This document shows positions 12,301-22,201 of a stretch of 64,000 bases of DNA, piece after piece. Position numbers and translations under genes: made by a program. The stretch covers positions 43,160,532 to 43,224,531 of the forward strand of contig NC_091300.1 in assembly GCF_038502225.1 (NCBI RefSeq), written 5' to 3'. The notes under the pieces were generated by a model, which was given only the letters and a program-made list of their open reading frames with translations, was not told where the DNA came from and did no database searches. The stretch is from Cherax quadricarinatus. Lineage: Eukaryota; Arthropoda; Malacostraca; Decapoda; Parastacidae. Position 1 is the stretch's first letter. Every line of letters starts with the position of its first letter.

Positions 12301-12537
12301 TTTCTCCTTCCATAACTGATCATTTAACATTACTGCTACCCCTTCCTTTGCTCTAACTCTCTCAGATACTCCAGATTTAATCCCATTTATTTCCCCCCAC
12401 TGAAACTCTCCTACCCCCTTCAGCTTTGTTTCGCTTAGGGCCAGGACATCCAACTTCTTTTCATTCATAACATCAGCAATCATCTGTTTCTTGTCATCCG
12501 CACTACATCCACGCACATTTAAGCAACCCAGTTTTAT
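9351..12537 (-). mobile_element. LINE family A, copy A2 (5'-truncated, intact ORF)
   Basis: A poly-A tail (read as T at 9351-9370) and the GGCCACCCTGCCTTGGTGGG tail lie at the 3' end. The 5' end stops at ACTGGGTTGC, so the roughly 400-bp leader seen in A4 is absent. It is inserted in family C. A target-site duplication is not clear. Confidence 0.92.
9610..12516 (-). CDS. Intact LINE A endonuclease-reverse transcriptase (968 aa)
   Basis: Single protein of an RTE-like LINE that nicks chromosomal DNA and copies the element RNA at the nick. Visible features are the endonuclease with catalytic-type Glu29 (ALSETK), Asp136/Asn138 (VVGDLNAKVG) and Asp229/His230 (DISDH), then the reverse transcriptase with FMDLEKAYDRVDR near residue 605, GLRQGCVMSPWL, and LLFADDTVLLG near 712. 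A basic C-terminal block RRGRGRPRKGW follows. The listed start is GTG; the first ATG is 33 nt further in. The endonuclease seems to begin upstream (KLGCLNVRGC), so the real start is unsettled. It differs from A4 at about three residues, which suggests recent activity. Confidence 0.9.
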   Translation of the reverse strand: MRGCSADDKKQMIADVMNEKKLDVLALSETKLKGVGEFQWGEINGIKSGVSERVRAKEGVAVMLNDQLWKEKREYECVNSRIMWIKVKVGCEKWVIISVYAPGEERNAEERERFWEMLSECIGAFEPSERVIVVGDLNAKVGETFREGVVGKFGVPGVNDNGSPLIELCIERGLVIGNTYFKKKRINKYTRYDVGRNDSSLLDYVLVDKRLLSRLQDVHVYRGATDISDHFLVVATLRVKGRWDTRRIEASGKREVKVYKLKEEAVRVRYKQLLEDRWANESIGNGVEEVWGRFKNVVLECSAEVCGYRKVGAGGKRSDWWNDDVKRVVREKKLAYEKFLQSRSDARREEYMEKKREVKRVVKQCKKRANERVGEMLSTNFVENKKKFWSEINKLRKPREQMDLSVKNRRGELLNGELEVLGRWKEYFEELLNVDEDREAVVSCIGQGGITSCRSEEEPVVSVGEVREAVGKMKGGKAAGIDGIKIEMLKAGGDIVLEWLVQLFNKCMEEGKVPRDWQRACIVPLYKGKGDKRECKNYRGISLLSVPGKVYGRVIIERIKSKTENRIADEQGGFRKGRGCVDQVFTVKHISEQYLDKAKEVFVAFMDLEKAYDRVDRGAMWQMLQVYGVGGRLLKAVKSFYEDSEAQVRVCRKEGNFFPVKVGLRQGCVMSPWLFNIFIDGVVREVNARVLARGVELKDKESHTKWELSQLLFADDTVLLGDSEEKLQRLVDEFGRVCIRRKLKVNTGKSKVMRITKRLGDERLNIRLEGESMEEVNVFRYLGVDVSADGSMKDEVNHRIDEGKRVSGALRSLWRQRTLSLEAKRGMYESIVLPTLLYGCEAWVMNVAARRRLEAVEMSCLRAMCGVNIMQRIRSLEVRRRCGITKTVVQRAEEGLLRWFGHVERMERNRMTSRVYQSVVEGRRGRGRPRKGWREGVKEVLCARGLDFQQACVSVFDRSEWRQMVFNT

Positions 12538-13035
12538 ATGAGCACCCTAAATCCCCACGAGTGCCTAGAGAAGCTGAATACAGAAGCATACAAGGTATGT
12601 ATGAAGCACGTACTACCGAGGAAACCCAGAAGATCAGATATATAGAGAGAGCATAGGAGGTGGTTCAGAAGAAAAAAAAGGGGTTACTGAATTGCTCAAA
12701 AACACAAATATGTTGCAACAGAGGAAAGATAGACATAGCCAAAAGATCACTAGATTAGAGCAAAAACTTGGGATATCATAGTTCACAGAAGAAGTACAAA
12801 GGGAACAAAGGGCCATACAGGATATTGCAAGAAACCCAAAATATTTCTAATTCTATGCAAAATTCAAGCTAAGAACTACCTGTAGAACTGGACCATTATT
12901 GAGAGGAGATTCATATACTGATGATGAATAGGAAACGAGTGAAATCCTAAAAGAACAGTATGAGTTGGTATTCAGCAACCCAGTAAATGAGAGCAAGGTA
13001 GAAAATGCAGAAATATTTTTCACTCCAGAAGAAGG

Positions 13036-14652
13036 CCACGCAGATCAACTGACATTAGTACAAATCCCATAGTTTCCAAAAAAGAAATGGAAAACATGTC
13101 CAATCACTCAGCACCTGGACCAGATTCATGGAATGCTCTATTTATAAAGAAGTGCAAAGTACGACTAGCAAGAGGCCTACGTATTCTTTGGAGAAAGACC
13201 TTAGATCTAGGTGAAATACCGGAGGCCTTAAAGAGTGCAGACATAGCTCCTTTGCATAAGGGAGGTAGTAGAGCACTAGCTACAAATTACAGACCAGTAG
13301 CCCTAACCTCTCACATCATAAAATCTTTGAAAGAGTGATGAGATGGCAGATTACATATTTCATGGACCAGCACAACCAATATAACCTGATCCAGCATGGT
13401 TTTAGAGCAGGACGATCATGCCTGTCACAGCTGCTGAACCATTATGACAGAATTATGGAGGCATTGGAAGTCGACCAAAATGCAGATGCGATTTACACAG
13501 ATTTTGCAAAGGCGTTTGGCAAATGCGATCATGGAGTGATAGTGCATAAAATGAAGGCCATGGGCATTACAGGGAAGGTTGGCAGATGAATTTTCGGATT
13601 CCTAACACAAAGAACACAAAAAGTAGTAGTGAACAGGGCAAGATCCAGCATCAGTGAGGTCAAAAGCTCAGTGCCCCAAGGCACTGTACTAGCACCTCTG
13701 CTGTTTCTCATCCTCAAATGATGATACAAAAGTGTGCAGGATAAAAACACCCTGCACACTTTTGTATCATCATTTGCAGCTGATACTAAAATAAGCATGT
13801 AAGTCACTATGGTAGAGGGCACTGAAAAAGTACAGGAAGACATAAACAGGGTTTTCCAGTGGGCAGTGGAGAACAACATGACGTTCAATGGTGTAAAGTT
13901 CCAGATGCTTAGGTATGGAAAGAATGAAGAACTCAAAAGGAACAATACATACAAAACTTAAGAGGATCACCAAATAGAATGTAAGGACCACGTAAAAGAC
14001 CTGTGAATAATTATATCAGTGGACCTTTCTTTTAAAGACCATAACAAGACAAAGATCATGACAGGCAGGAAGATGATGGGGTGGGTATTGAGAACTTTCA
14101 AAACAAGGGAAATAATGTCGATGGTGACACTCTTCATATCACTATTGCTCCCTCACTTAGAATATTGCTCAGTGCTGATGGCCCCATTAAATGCTGGAGA
14201 AATATTGGAGCTGGAACAAATACAGACATCATTTACGGCTCACACTGATCCTGTAAAGCACCTAAACTACTTGGAACGCCTGCAAGTCTTGAACATGTAT
14301 TCACTGGAGTGGAAGAGAGAGATACGTGATAATATATACCTGGAAAATACTCGAGGGCCTGGTCCCAAATCTGTACATTGCCATAACAACATACAGGAGT
14401 GAGAGATACGAGAGGAAGTGTAAAATAAACCCAGTGAAGAATATGGGAGACTGCATCAACATCTGGGGTCCCAGACTATTCAACAACTTACCAGAAGATA
14501 TCAGAAACACGGCTGGGACAAGTGTAGAAGCCTTCAAGAGGAAACTGGACAAGTATCTTCACCAGGTGCCAGATCAACCAGGCTGTGATGGATATGTGGG
14601 GCAGTGGACCTCCAGCAGCAACAGCCTGGTTGACCAGGCAAGCACCAGATGA
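13036..14652 (+). pseudogene. Family C reverse transcriptase, degenerate
   Basis: Recognisable blocks in order are APGPDSWNALFIKKC, IAPLHKGGSRALATNYRPVA, QHGFRAGRSCLSQLL, IYTDFAKAFGKCDHG (catalytic Asp in TDFAKAF), SSVPQGTVLAPLLF, then SFAADTKI where FADD has become FAAD. The C-terminal INIWGPRLFNNLPEDIRN block closes it at 14652. There are many frameshifts and stops, and an inverted duplication at 13716-13775 destroys the region between PQG and the FADD box. It is non-functional. Confidence 0.85.
13716..13775. repeat. Perfect 25-bp inverted repeat with 10-nt loop
   Basis: Arms 13716-13740 and 13751-13775 are exact reverse complements (AAATGATGATACAAAAGTGT... and its complement), with loop ATAAAAACAC. 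It lies inside the dead reverse transcriptase of family C and appears to be an inverted copy of the coding sequence just before the FADD box. Confidence 0.95.
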
Positions 14653-14811
14653 GCCTGGCCCATGGCCGGGCTCAGAGAGTAGATGAACTCTCGAAACTCT
14701 TCAAAGGTACATCATCCTGCCTTGGTGTGAGATGGCCGATGTGTTAATAATATAAAAAAAGATATCATCTTATGTTCTCAGCTTCTATTGCAAAAATGTC
14801 TCTAAACATTA

Positions 14812-14990
14812 CAGGAGGGCCCTGATTATACAGCATGTTAGGTTCTGGGCTAATGCTGTAAAGCAAAAATTGCTTTTTCACTTTCAAATGCATATAAATC
14901 CTGATAACATGTTTACACCATCATACATTAACCCTTAGAGGGCTGAGACCCTTGCTTGCAAACTTACTCTCAGGGTTTTATTTATATATA
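14812..14990. mobile_element. Tigger-type end followed by a TTAA element end
   Basis: A TA (14810-14811) is followed by CAGGAGGGCCCTGATTATAC, the style of a Tigger terminal repeat; no matching opposite end was found. At 14928 a TTAACCCTTAGAGGG end begins, with the alpha-MITE second-terminus style (GCAAACTTACTCTCAGGG). It breaks off near 14985 at a short TA run. Confidence 0.6.
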
Positions 14991-15335
14991 TATATATATT
15001 CTTTCTTTCAACACACTGGCAGTATCCCACCAAGGCAGGGTGGCCCAAAAAGAAAAATGAAAGTTTCTCTTAAATTTAGTAATTTATACGGGAGAAGGGG
15101 TTACTAGCCCCTTGCTCCCGGCATTTTAGTCGCCTCTTACAACACGCATAGCTTACGGAGGAAGAATTCTGTTCCACTTCCCCATGGAGATAAGAGGAAA
15201 TAAACAAGAACAGGAATTAGAAAGAAAATAGAAGAAAACCCAGAGGGGTGTGTATATATATGCTTGTACATGTATGTGTAGTGTGACCTAAGTGTAAGTA
15301 GAAGTAGCAAGACTTACCTGTAATCTTGCATATTT
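14991..15335 (-). mobile_element. Short non-autonomous LINE derivative: leader fused to 3' tail
   Basis: Read on the minus strand, it starts with LINE A/B leader sequence (CTGTCTCATAAATATGCAAG), passes the CCATGGGGAAGTGGAA and AATGCCGGGAGCAAGGGGCT blocks, then jumps to the 3' tail GGGCCACCCTGCCTTGGTGG and a GTGTTGAAAGAAAG end. All coding sequence is missing. It may be mobilised in trans by LINE A or B. It abuts the broken end of B1. Confidence 0.75.
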
Positions 15336-16872
15336 ATGAGACAGGCTCTTCTTCACTCCTAAAAGATGGTATACCTCCCTGGCCAGTGCATGAAATTACC
15401 GCCTCCCTTTCTTCCTCAACCTTTAAAAGATCCACAAAATATTCTCGCCATCTACCTAATACCTCCCTCTCCCCATCTACTAACTCCCCTACTCTGTTTT
15501 TAACTGACAAATCCATACTTTCCCTAGGCTTTCTTAACTTGTTTAACTCACTCCAAAATTTTTTCTTATTTTCATTAAAATTTCTTGACAGTGCCTCTCC
15601 CACTCTTTCATCTGCTCTCCTTTTGCACTCTCTCACCACTCTCTTCACCTTTCTTTTACTCTCCATATACTCTGCTCTTCTTATAACACTTCTGCTTTGT
15701 AAAAACCTCTCATAAGCTACCTTTTTCTCTTTTATCACACCCTTTACTTCATCATTCCACCAATCACTCCTCTTTCCTCCTGCCCCCACCCTCCTATAAC
15801 CACAAACTTCTGCCCCACATTCTAATACTGCATTTTTAAAACTATTCCAACCCTCTTCAACCCCCCCACTACTCATCTTTGCACTAGCCCACCTTTCTGC
15901 CAATAGTCGCTTATATCTCGCCCGAACTTCCTCCTCCCTTAGTTTATACACTTTCACCACCCTCTTACTTGTTGTTGCCACCTTCCTCTTTTCCCATCTA
16001 CCTCTTACTCTAACTGTAGCTACAACTAAATAATGATCCGATATATCAGTTGCCCCTCTATAAACATGTACATCCTGGAGCCTACCCATCAACCTTTTAT
16101 CCACCAATACATAATCTAACAAACTACTTTCATTATGTGCTACATCATACCTTGTATATTTATTTATCCTCTTTTTCATAAAATATGTATTACTTATTAC
16201 CAAATTTCTTTCTACACATAGCTCAATTAAAGGCTCCCCATTTACATTTACCCCTGGCACCCCAAATTTACCTACTACTCCCTCCATAACATTTTTACCC
16301 ACTTTAGCATTGAAATCCCCAGCCACCATTACTCTCACACTTGATTCAAAACTCCCCACGCATTCACTCAACATTTCCCAGAATCTCTCTCTCTCTACAC
16401 TTCTCTCTTCTCCAGGTGCATACACGCTTACTATAACCCACTTTTCACATCCAATCTTTATTTTACTCCACATAATCCTTGAATTTATACATTTGTAGTC
16501 CCTCTTTTCCTGCCATAGCTTACCCTTCAACATTATTGCTACTCCTTCTTTAGCTCTAACTCTATTTGAAACCCCTGACCTAATCCCATTTATTCCTCTC
16601 CATTGAAACTCTCCCACCCCCTTCAGCTTTGTTTCACTTAAAGCCAGGACATCCAGTTTCTTCTCATTCATAACATCCACAATCATCTCTTTCTTATCAT
16701 TTGCACAACATCCACGCACATTCAGACTTCCCACTTTGACAATTTTCTTCTTCTTATTCTTTTTAGTAATCTTACAGGAAAAGGGGTTACTAGCCCATTG
16801 TTCCCGACATTTTAGTTGACTTTTACAACACGCATGGCTTACGGAGGAAAGATTCTTATTCCACTTCCCCAT
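15336..16872 (-). pseudogene. LINE B endonuclease half, 3'-truncated (about 510 aa open)
   Basis: Open from the ATG of CCATGGGGAAGTGG with N-terminus MGKWNKNLSSVSHACC, then the endonuclease (LNVRGCCAND, ALSETKLKG, VAGDFNAKVG, GATDISDHYLVVA) and a basic linker up to SEEEPVS, where the frame stops at the junction. The reverse transcriptase is lost. This copy is the best evidence in the window that the leader region is translated in frame with the endonuclease. Function as a protein is unlikely. Confidence 0.85.
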
Positions 16873-17092
16873 GGATATAAAAGGAAAAGTAATAAGACAA
16901 AGAACTATTAAGATAAAATCAAAGAAAACTCAGATGAGTGTGTATAAATAAACGTGTACATGTATGTGTAGTGTGACCTAAGTGTAAGTAGAAGTAGCAA
17001 GACATGCCTGTAATCTTGCATATTTATGAGACAGACAAAAGACACCAGCAATCCTACCATCATGTAAAACAATTACAGGCTTTCGTTTTACA

Positions 17093-17094
<2 letters not shown>
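15336..17094 (-). mobile_element. LINE family B, copy B1 (leader and 5' half of ORF)
   Basis: Family B is a close relative of A with the same leader (CCTGTAATTG..., CCATGGGGAAGTGG) and protein layout. The copy ends abruptly at 15336, before the reverse transcriptase, at a junction with the head-plus-tail element. Its leader reaches a TA microsatellite at 17095. Confidence 0.88.

Positions 17095-17152
<58 letters not shown>
17095..17152. repeat. TA dinucleotide microsatellite
   Basis: About 29 TA units lie between the B1 leader and the poly-A end of B2 (read as T on the plus strand). Confidence 0.97.
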
Positions 17153-17169
<17 letters not shown>

Positions 17170-17504
17170 CAACAAGTCGGCCGTTTCCCACCGAGGCAGG
17201 GTGACCCAAAAAAAAAAGAAAGAAAATCCCCAAAAAGAAAATACTTTCATCATCATTCAACACTTTCACCACACTCGCACATTATCACTGTTTTTGCAGA
17301 GGTGCTCAGAATACAACAGTCTAGAAGCATACACATATAAAGATACACAACATATCCCTCCAAACTGCCAATATCCCAAACCCCTCCTTTAAAGTGCAGG
17401 CATTGTACTTCCCATTTCCAGGACTCAAGTCCGACTATATGAAAATAACCGGTTTCCCTGAATCCCTTCACTAAATATTACCCTGCTCACACTCCAACAG
17501 ATCG

Positions 17505-19330
17505 TCAGGTCCCAAGTACCATTCGTCTCCATTCACTCCAATCTAACACGCTCACGCACGCTTGCTGGAAGTCCAAGCCCCTTGCCCACAAAACCTCCTT
17601 TACCCCCTCTCTCCAACCCTTTCGAGGACGACCCCTACCCTGCCTTCCTTCCCCTATAGATTTATATGCTTTCCATGTCATTCTACTTTGATCCATTCTC
17701 TCTAAATGACCAAACCACCTCAACAACCCCTCTTCTGCCCTCTGACTAATACTTTTATTAACTCCACACCTTCTCCTAATTTCCACACTCTGAATTTTCT
17801 GCATAATATTTACACCACACATTGCCCTTAACCCTTTCAGGGTCCAAGGCCCAAATCTGGAGTCACGCACCAGTGTCCAAGAATTTTCAAAAAAAAATTT
17901 GTTATTTTTTCTCATGGAATCGTAGAGAATCTTTTTGTGAAGGTAATAAAACAAAAAGTACGAAATTTGGTGGAAAATTGACGAAATTATGCTCTCGCGA
18001 ATTTTGATGTGTCAGCGATATTTACGAATCGGCGATTTTGCTGACTTTGACTCCCATTTTAGGCCAATTACATTATTCCAATCAACCAAATTCTTAGATA
18101 TTTCACTAGTATTACTTCTATTCTATCGATTGAGCACAAGAAATCGCCAAGTCAACTGTTTCAACTAGAAAATAAAGTGATCGGAAATTGTTAATTTGGC
18201 CAATTTAACACAAAGTTCAAAATATTCCAATTTCAAAATAGGGTCCAGAATGAACAATGTAGGCATTCCTGGCACTAAACTAACATTTTCTCTGTTCATT
18301 AGTTATGTTTTGAGGCTTTACAAAAAAATTTCATTTTGATTTTTTATTCACATAATGAATTTTTATTCACACCAAAAAATAGAAGATTTACTGTTATGCA
18401 ATACTGTAATAATTGTATAAATATCATCACCATATTTGTGAATGTATATTAGACCCACCAGCTGACGTGTATTAGACGTGTGAGGTCGTTTGTTTACTCT
18501 TGAATATCGGCAAAAATTTAACATTTCTGCTACTTTGAGCTCAGTTTCAAGCCATTTCCAGTGCTAAAACCAATCAAAATCATCTCTATTTCTGTAATAT
18601 GTCTTCCATTCTATCAAATGAGACCAAGAAATCGCAAATACAACTATAAAAAACATACGAAAAAACACTGCAAAGATGCTGTTTTAATCGAAAAATCATG
18701 ATTTCATTTTTTCTCTCTCATTATACACAGTGTGCTGCAGGATCTGTTTTATGTGGTGCACACATACCACATAGATGTATTCTCTCATATCTAGGCCCAA
18801 ATGTACCACTCACAGTTTATCAGAGTGAGCTGAGCTCATGGCGTAGATCTACGGTTTGGACCCTGAACGTAAAGCCGTAGATCTACGGGACGGACCCTGA
18901 AAGGGATAAACAGGACATCTCCACTGCCTCCAACCGACTCCTCGCTGCTGCATTTACCACCCAAGCTTCACACCCATATAAGAGTGTTGGTACTACTATA
19001 CTTTCATACATTCCCTTCTTTGTTCTTTGCCTCCATAGATAACGTTTTTTGACTCCACATATACCTCAACTCACCACTCACCTTTTTTCCCTCATCAATT
19101 CTATGATTAACCTCATCCTTCATAAATCCATCCGCCGACACATCAACTCCCAAGTATCTGAAAACATTCACTTCTTCCATACTCCTCCTCCCCAATTTGA
19201 TATCCAATTTTTCTTTATCTAAATCATTTGACACCCTCATCACCTTACTCTTTTCTATGTTCACTTTCAACTTTCTACCTTTACACACATTCCCAAAATC
19301 ATACACTAACCTTTGCAATTTTTCTTTAGA
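17505..19330 (-). pseudogene. LINE B reverse transcriptase C-terminal half, broken
   Basis: The segment 19004-19318 encodes KLKVNIEKSKVMRV and VFRYLGVDVSADG. The segment from 18910 encodes the LLYGCEAW region after a frameshift. The segment 17505-17827 encodes AMCGVNIMQKIQSVE and RQGRGRPRKGWREGVKE. There is no FADD box because the copy is 5'-truncated. Confidence 0.85.
17828..18909. mobile_element. TTAA MITE, subfamily beta
   Basis: The left end is TTAACCCTTTCAGGGTCC; the right end GGACCCTGAAAGGG is followed by ATAA, a mutated TTAA. The right end carries the perfect palindrome CGTAGATCTACG twice (18842-18853 and 18876-18887). The interior resembles 34771-35813 closely and the alpha MITEs more distantly. 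Confidence 0.9.
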
Positions 19331-19336
19331 ATCTTA

Positions 19337-21242
19337 TACATATTATAAGCATTGAGCATGGAAATGTCCAGAAGATGGAAAAAGAGTTTTATGTACCACT
19401 TATAACTCTTGCGAACACAATCAGTAAACCCAATCTGCATGTTACATTTGTCCACTGAATGCATATTGAAGGTGTAATCAATCACAGCTGCAGGTTTTAA
19501 AATGGGTTCATTGATCTCTCTATGGTGCCTGCCAGTGTCTGCCATTTCATTAGGGTTTAACTGATGACACCAGTGTGACATCTCATTTGTCATGCCACCG
19601 AAATGCCATGATGTCATTGGCAGCAAACGCCTGCAACTCACCTCTGCGAGTGCCAGCGTCAAACCTGGGCATATGTTTCCGATTTACACGCATTGTGCCA
19701 CACACATCTGTCCTGTTCACTCGCAAAAAATCACTGAGTGAGGGCTTGTGTACCAGTTATCAGTATATAATATATGCCCCTTACCAAGGTATGGTTCTAT
19801 CATTGTTCTAACCACATCACCAGAGATGCTCAATAACTTCCTGGTATTTTGCAATGTAGAACTTCCAGTGTACACAATAATATCCAATACCAGACCACTG
19901 TAACAATCACAAAGCAAAAACAACTTTATACCAAAGAGTTTCTTCTTGCTTGGTATGTACTGCTTGAAAGAGAGTCTTCCTTTGAACAGAATCAAAGACT
20001 CGTCAATTACAAGATTCCTGAAGGGATAAAAATACATATTGAATTTCTCTTTCAGATACACAAACACATGCCTAATCTTATATAACCTGTCGTTTCTGTC
20101 AGGTTATATATAGGGCCTGGTTTTGTCTGAGAAGTGAAGCATACGTAATAGCACAAATTGATTCACTCGCATTATATCACTGAAACCTGGGGTTGCAATC
20201 AGGCGGTCTGTTGACCAGTATGATTTCACTTTGTGCTTATACACATGTGGCATAAGCATTATTGTGGCAAAGAAAAGATACATCTCAGCCACAGTTGCCT
20301 CCTTCCACTGGTGTAGACGTGATTTTGGTGAAAGTATTGTGTTTGCCATGGTGTACTCGTTGTATGTGTTGCTTTCCATGACAATACTTTTGATCAGGGG
20401 TTCGTCAAAGAATAACTCGACACATTCCAGTTCAGTGGCACTGTTCCCAAGTGTACAAGATGGCCGTATTCCACTTTGGCTGTCATCAAACTGGTGGGCA
20501 TTTGGAACAAAATTGACAGCTTCCTGCCAATCCCAGGTGCAGTCTGCTGGTGGGTACTGGACAATGACAGGTTGTTGTGGTTGTGGAGGCTGGTGTGGTG
20601 GGTGGGTGGGGGATGGTGGCCTTTGTTGTAGATCAGCTGAGGCGGCAGCGTGGGTGGCAGCATGGCCACTGCTGGTGCCTCACGGCCGTCACCACCACTA
20701 CCACCACCATGCACATTTTCCATCCCAATTGCAACACTATCATCGTCATTTTCACTGTCTGTTCCTGTTGTACAGCCACGGGATGTACTCCGAGATGTAC
20801 TCCTTCCCCTTGGAACAGCATATGACACACTACCAGAGCGCATATATCATCGTATATATTGACGCTTCACTGGGGAATATTCCACTTCACTAACACTACT
20901 GGAACTGTTTTCAAGAGCTTGTAGTTCATAATCACTATCACTATCATCACAAATGCTCACATCTGAGTCTGGGATTTGGGAAAATAGGAGTTTCCTCTTT
21001 GATTCTGGTACAACTGAATGTGAACAAGACGGCCCAGCACCAGAGGTGGAAGGCTGAGGGTCGACTGGGTTTTCCTCACTATTACCGATATTATGGTCAT
21101 TAGTTTCGGTCAAAACCTCACCAAAACCTTGAAACTCATCTTCACTGGCACTTCCATCTGTATTAGAACTGTCACTGGGGAACAAAAGCATCCCAATTCG
21201 CCGAGGAGTGAGGAACTTCTTACTGTGAGGCATGGTGGACAT
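19337..21242 (-). pseudogene. piggyBac transposase, frameshifted and C-terminally truncated
   Basis: Cut-and-paste transposase of the piggyBac family, which targets TTAA. The N-terminus (from 21242) is acidic and serine-rich (TPRRIGMLLFPSDSS, DDSDSDYEL). After stops or frameshifts the DDD_Tnp_1_7-type region follows: 20104-20379 (SPKSRLHQWKEATVAEMYLF), 19717-20067 with the first Asp in NLVIDESLILFKGR and the second in ILYTDNWYTSP, and 19337-19560 with the third in VIDYTFNMHSVDKC. All three catalytic Asp positions are kept. The C-terminal cysteine-rich domain is absent. It is not functional as it stands. Confidence 0.88.
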
Positions 21243-21453
21243 TGTGTACTAAGATGGCATTCCCACAATGCACCACTGGGTCCCAGATTTTTTTTCTACC
21301 GCACACACTGACCACACAGACCCATTCTCTCACATCTAGGCCTACCAGCCTTTTCCCGTGAGATTTGACGGCACTAGAATTTGTACATACTAGTACGTCA
21401 AAAACCTCTGCGCGTAAGCCGTACTAGTACGTCCGAAACCCTCAAAGGGTTAA
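19337..21453 (-). mobile_element. piggyBac element P1, 3' end lost
   Basis: The 5' terminus is at 21450-21453 (TTAA, then CCCTTTGAGGGTTTCGGACG inward) with CGTACTAGTACG at 21420-21431. The 200 bp next to the transposase start matches one end of the alpha MITEs. The transposase runs on the minus strand to 19337, where LINE B2 begins within a codon. The matching 3' end may be the orphan TTAA end at 14928, beyond B1 and B2. Confidence 0.85.
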
Positions 21454-21675
21454 ACAAAAAACACGGTCAAAGTTTTTTTTTTCTCATTACACACTGTTTG
21501 CTGCAGGATTTTTTTTATACTGCATACACTGACCACATAGACCCATTCTTTCATATGTAGACCTACCAGTTTTCTCTTGCTAGATTTGAAGGCGCTAGAA
21601 TTTAGGCGTACTAGTAGGTCAATAACCCTGGTGCGTAAGCCATATTAGTATGTCGGACATCCTGAAAGGATTAAT
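21454..21675. mobile_element. Fragment of an alpha MITE end
   Basis: Directly after the P1 terminus comes a piece with the alpha-MITE end: a GTGTGCTGCAGG-like block, AGGCGTACTAGTAGGTC, then ATCCTGAAAGGATTAA. It begins at the internal TTTAAA-like site of the MITE, which is also where M8 is inserted in M7. Confidence 0.7.
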
Positions 21676-21863
21676 AATGCACACACCAAGTGTTAAAGCC
21701 CATTCTATAATGACCAGGCATCTCAGGCCAATCATGCTCAGGGCTGATCAAGCATGCTGTTACTGCTGGCCTCACATAGTCCTGGGTGGTTGCTGTCTAC
21801 CAACCTACTACCTCTAATAATATTATAAAACATTTGTATTTATAAAACTTATGTAAAACTTAC
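21676..21863. other. Unassigned stretch with a LINE leader scrap
   Basis: At 21785-21813 the sequence TGGTTGCTGTCTACCAACCT matches the extreme 5' end of LINE A in antisense. The rest shows no repeat or gene I recognise and may be host intron next to the candidate exon. Confidence 0.5.
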
Positions 21864-22026
21864 TGAGTGCCATTTAGGCAGAGGTACAGCAAGGAGGCTA
21901 TAGGCCTTCAGTGGAACAGAGTGGTTCTGCCACAGATCACCTAGATTGATTTCATCTGGTAGCTGTTTGTTGTTCTGGACAGCATCCTCATGAGTATGAT
22001 GAAGTTGCACTAAGAGACGCCATATT
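21864..22026 (-). CDS. Candidate host exon (163 bp), protein not recognised
   Basis: On the minus strand a pyrimidine-rich stretch, TTTATTTTTACATTACAG, precedes the exon, and a good donor, TCA|GTAAGTTTT, follows it. The exon holds one base of a split codon plus exactly 54 codons; this frame is open while the other two contain stops. The peptide starts IWRLLVQLHHTHEDAVQ and ends AYSLLAVPLPKWHS. It looks like ordinary folded-protein sequence rather than transposon or repeat, and it occurs once in the window. I cannot name the protein. If real, much of this window is intronic to a gene transcribed right to left. Confidence 0.5.
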
Positions 22027-22199
22027 CTGTAATGTAAAAATAAATGAAGATTTACAATTTCAGTAAAGATGCACAAGTAAAAAGAATTTTTAATTAAAAT
22101 TATGTAGCGCTTTCCTTGAAATTGGACTGCTTAAAGCTTAAAAGATAACTTTTGGGCTGAATGTAGTAATCTTACAACAAATACATAATGTAATGTATA
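22027..22199. other. Unassigned AT-rich stretch (possible intron)
   Basis: It lies between the candidate exon's acceptor and Tigger T2. No repeat or open frame of note is seen. Confidence 0.4.
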
Positions 22200-22201
22200 T
22201 A

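Larger units (their letters stand above)
6566..14760 (+). mobile_element. Jockey-superfamily LINE, family C, split by three insertions
   Basis: One old LINE can be followed in order: endonuclease segments at 6604-6939, 8008-8134 and 9209-9350, linker at 12538-13035, reverse transcriptase at 13036-14652 and tail to about 14760. The gaps are MITE M3, a second MITE, and LINE A2. Reading is continuous across the MITE junctions once one TTAA is removed. It is heavily mutated. Assignment to the Jockey superfamily rests on the HGFRAGRSCLSQL, SSVPQGTVLAPLLF and WGPRLFNNLPEDIRN blocks; the clade is not settled. Confidence 0.8.
17153..19336 (-). mobile_element. LINE family B, copy B2, 5'-truncated, carrying a MITE
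   Basis: The 3' tail (poly-A, then CAACAAGTCGGCCGTTTCCC on the plus strand) is at 17153-17215. The body covers the C-terminal half of the reverse transcriptase. A 1.08-kb TTAA MITE interrupts it at 17828-18909. The 5' truncation at 19336 falls inside the piggyBac transposase codons of P1, so B2 probably inserted into P1. Confidence 0.85.

Noticed and set aside
20231..20893. Plus-strand 220-codon frame opposite the piggyBac transposase
   Set aside because: The minus strand carries the recognisable piggyBac sequence, and the plus frame is its low-complexity complement (His- and Gly-rich).
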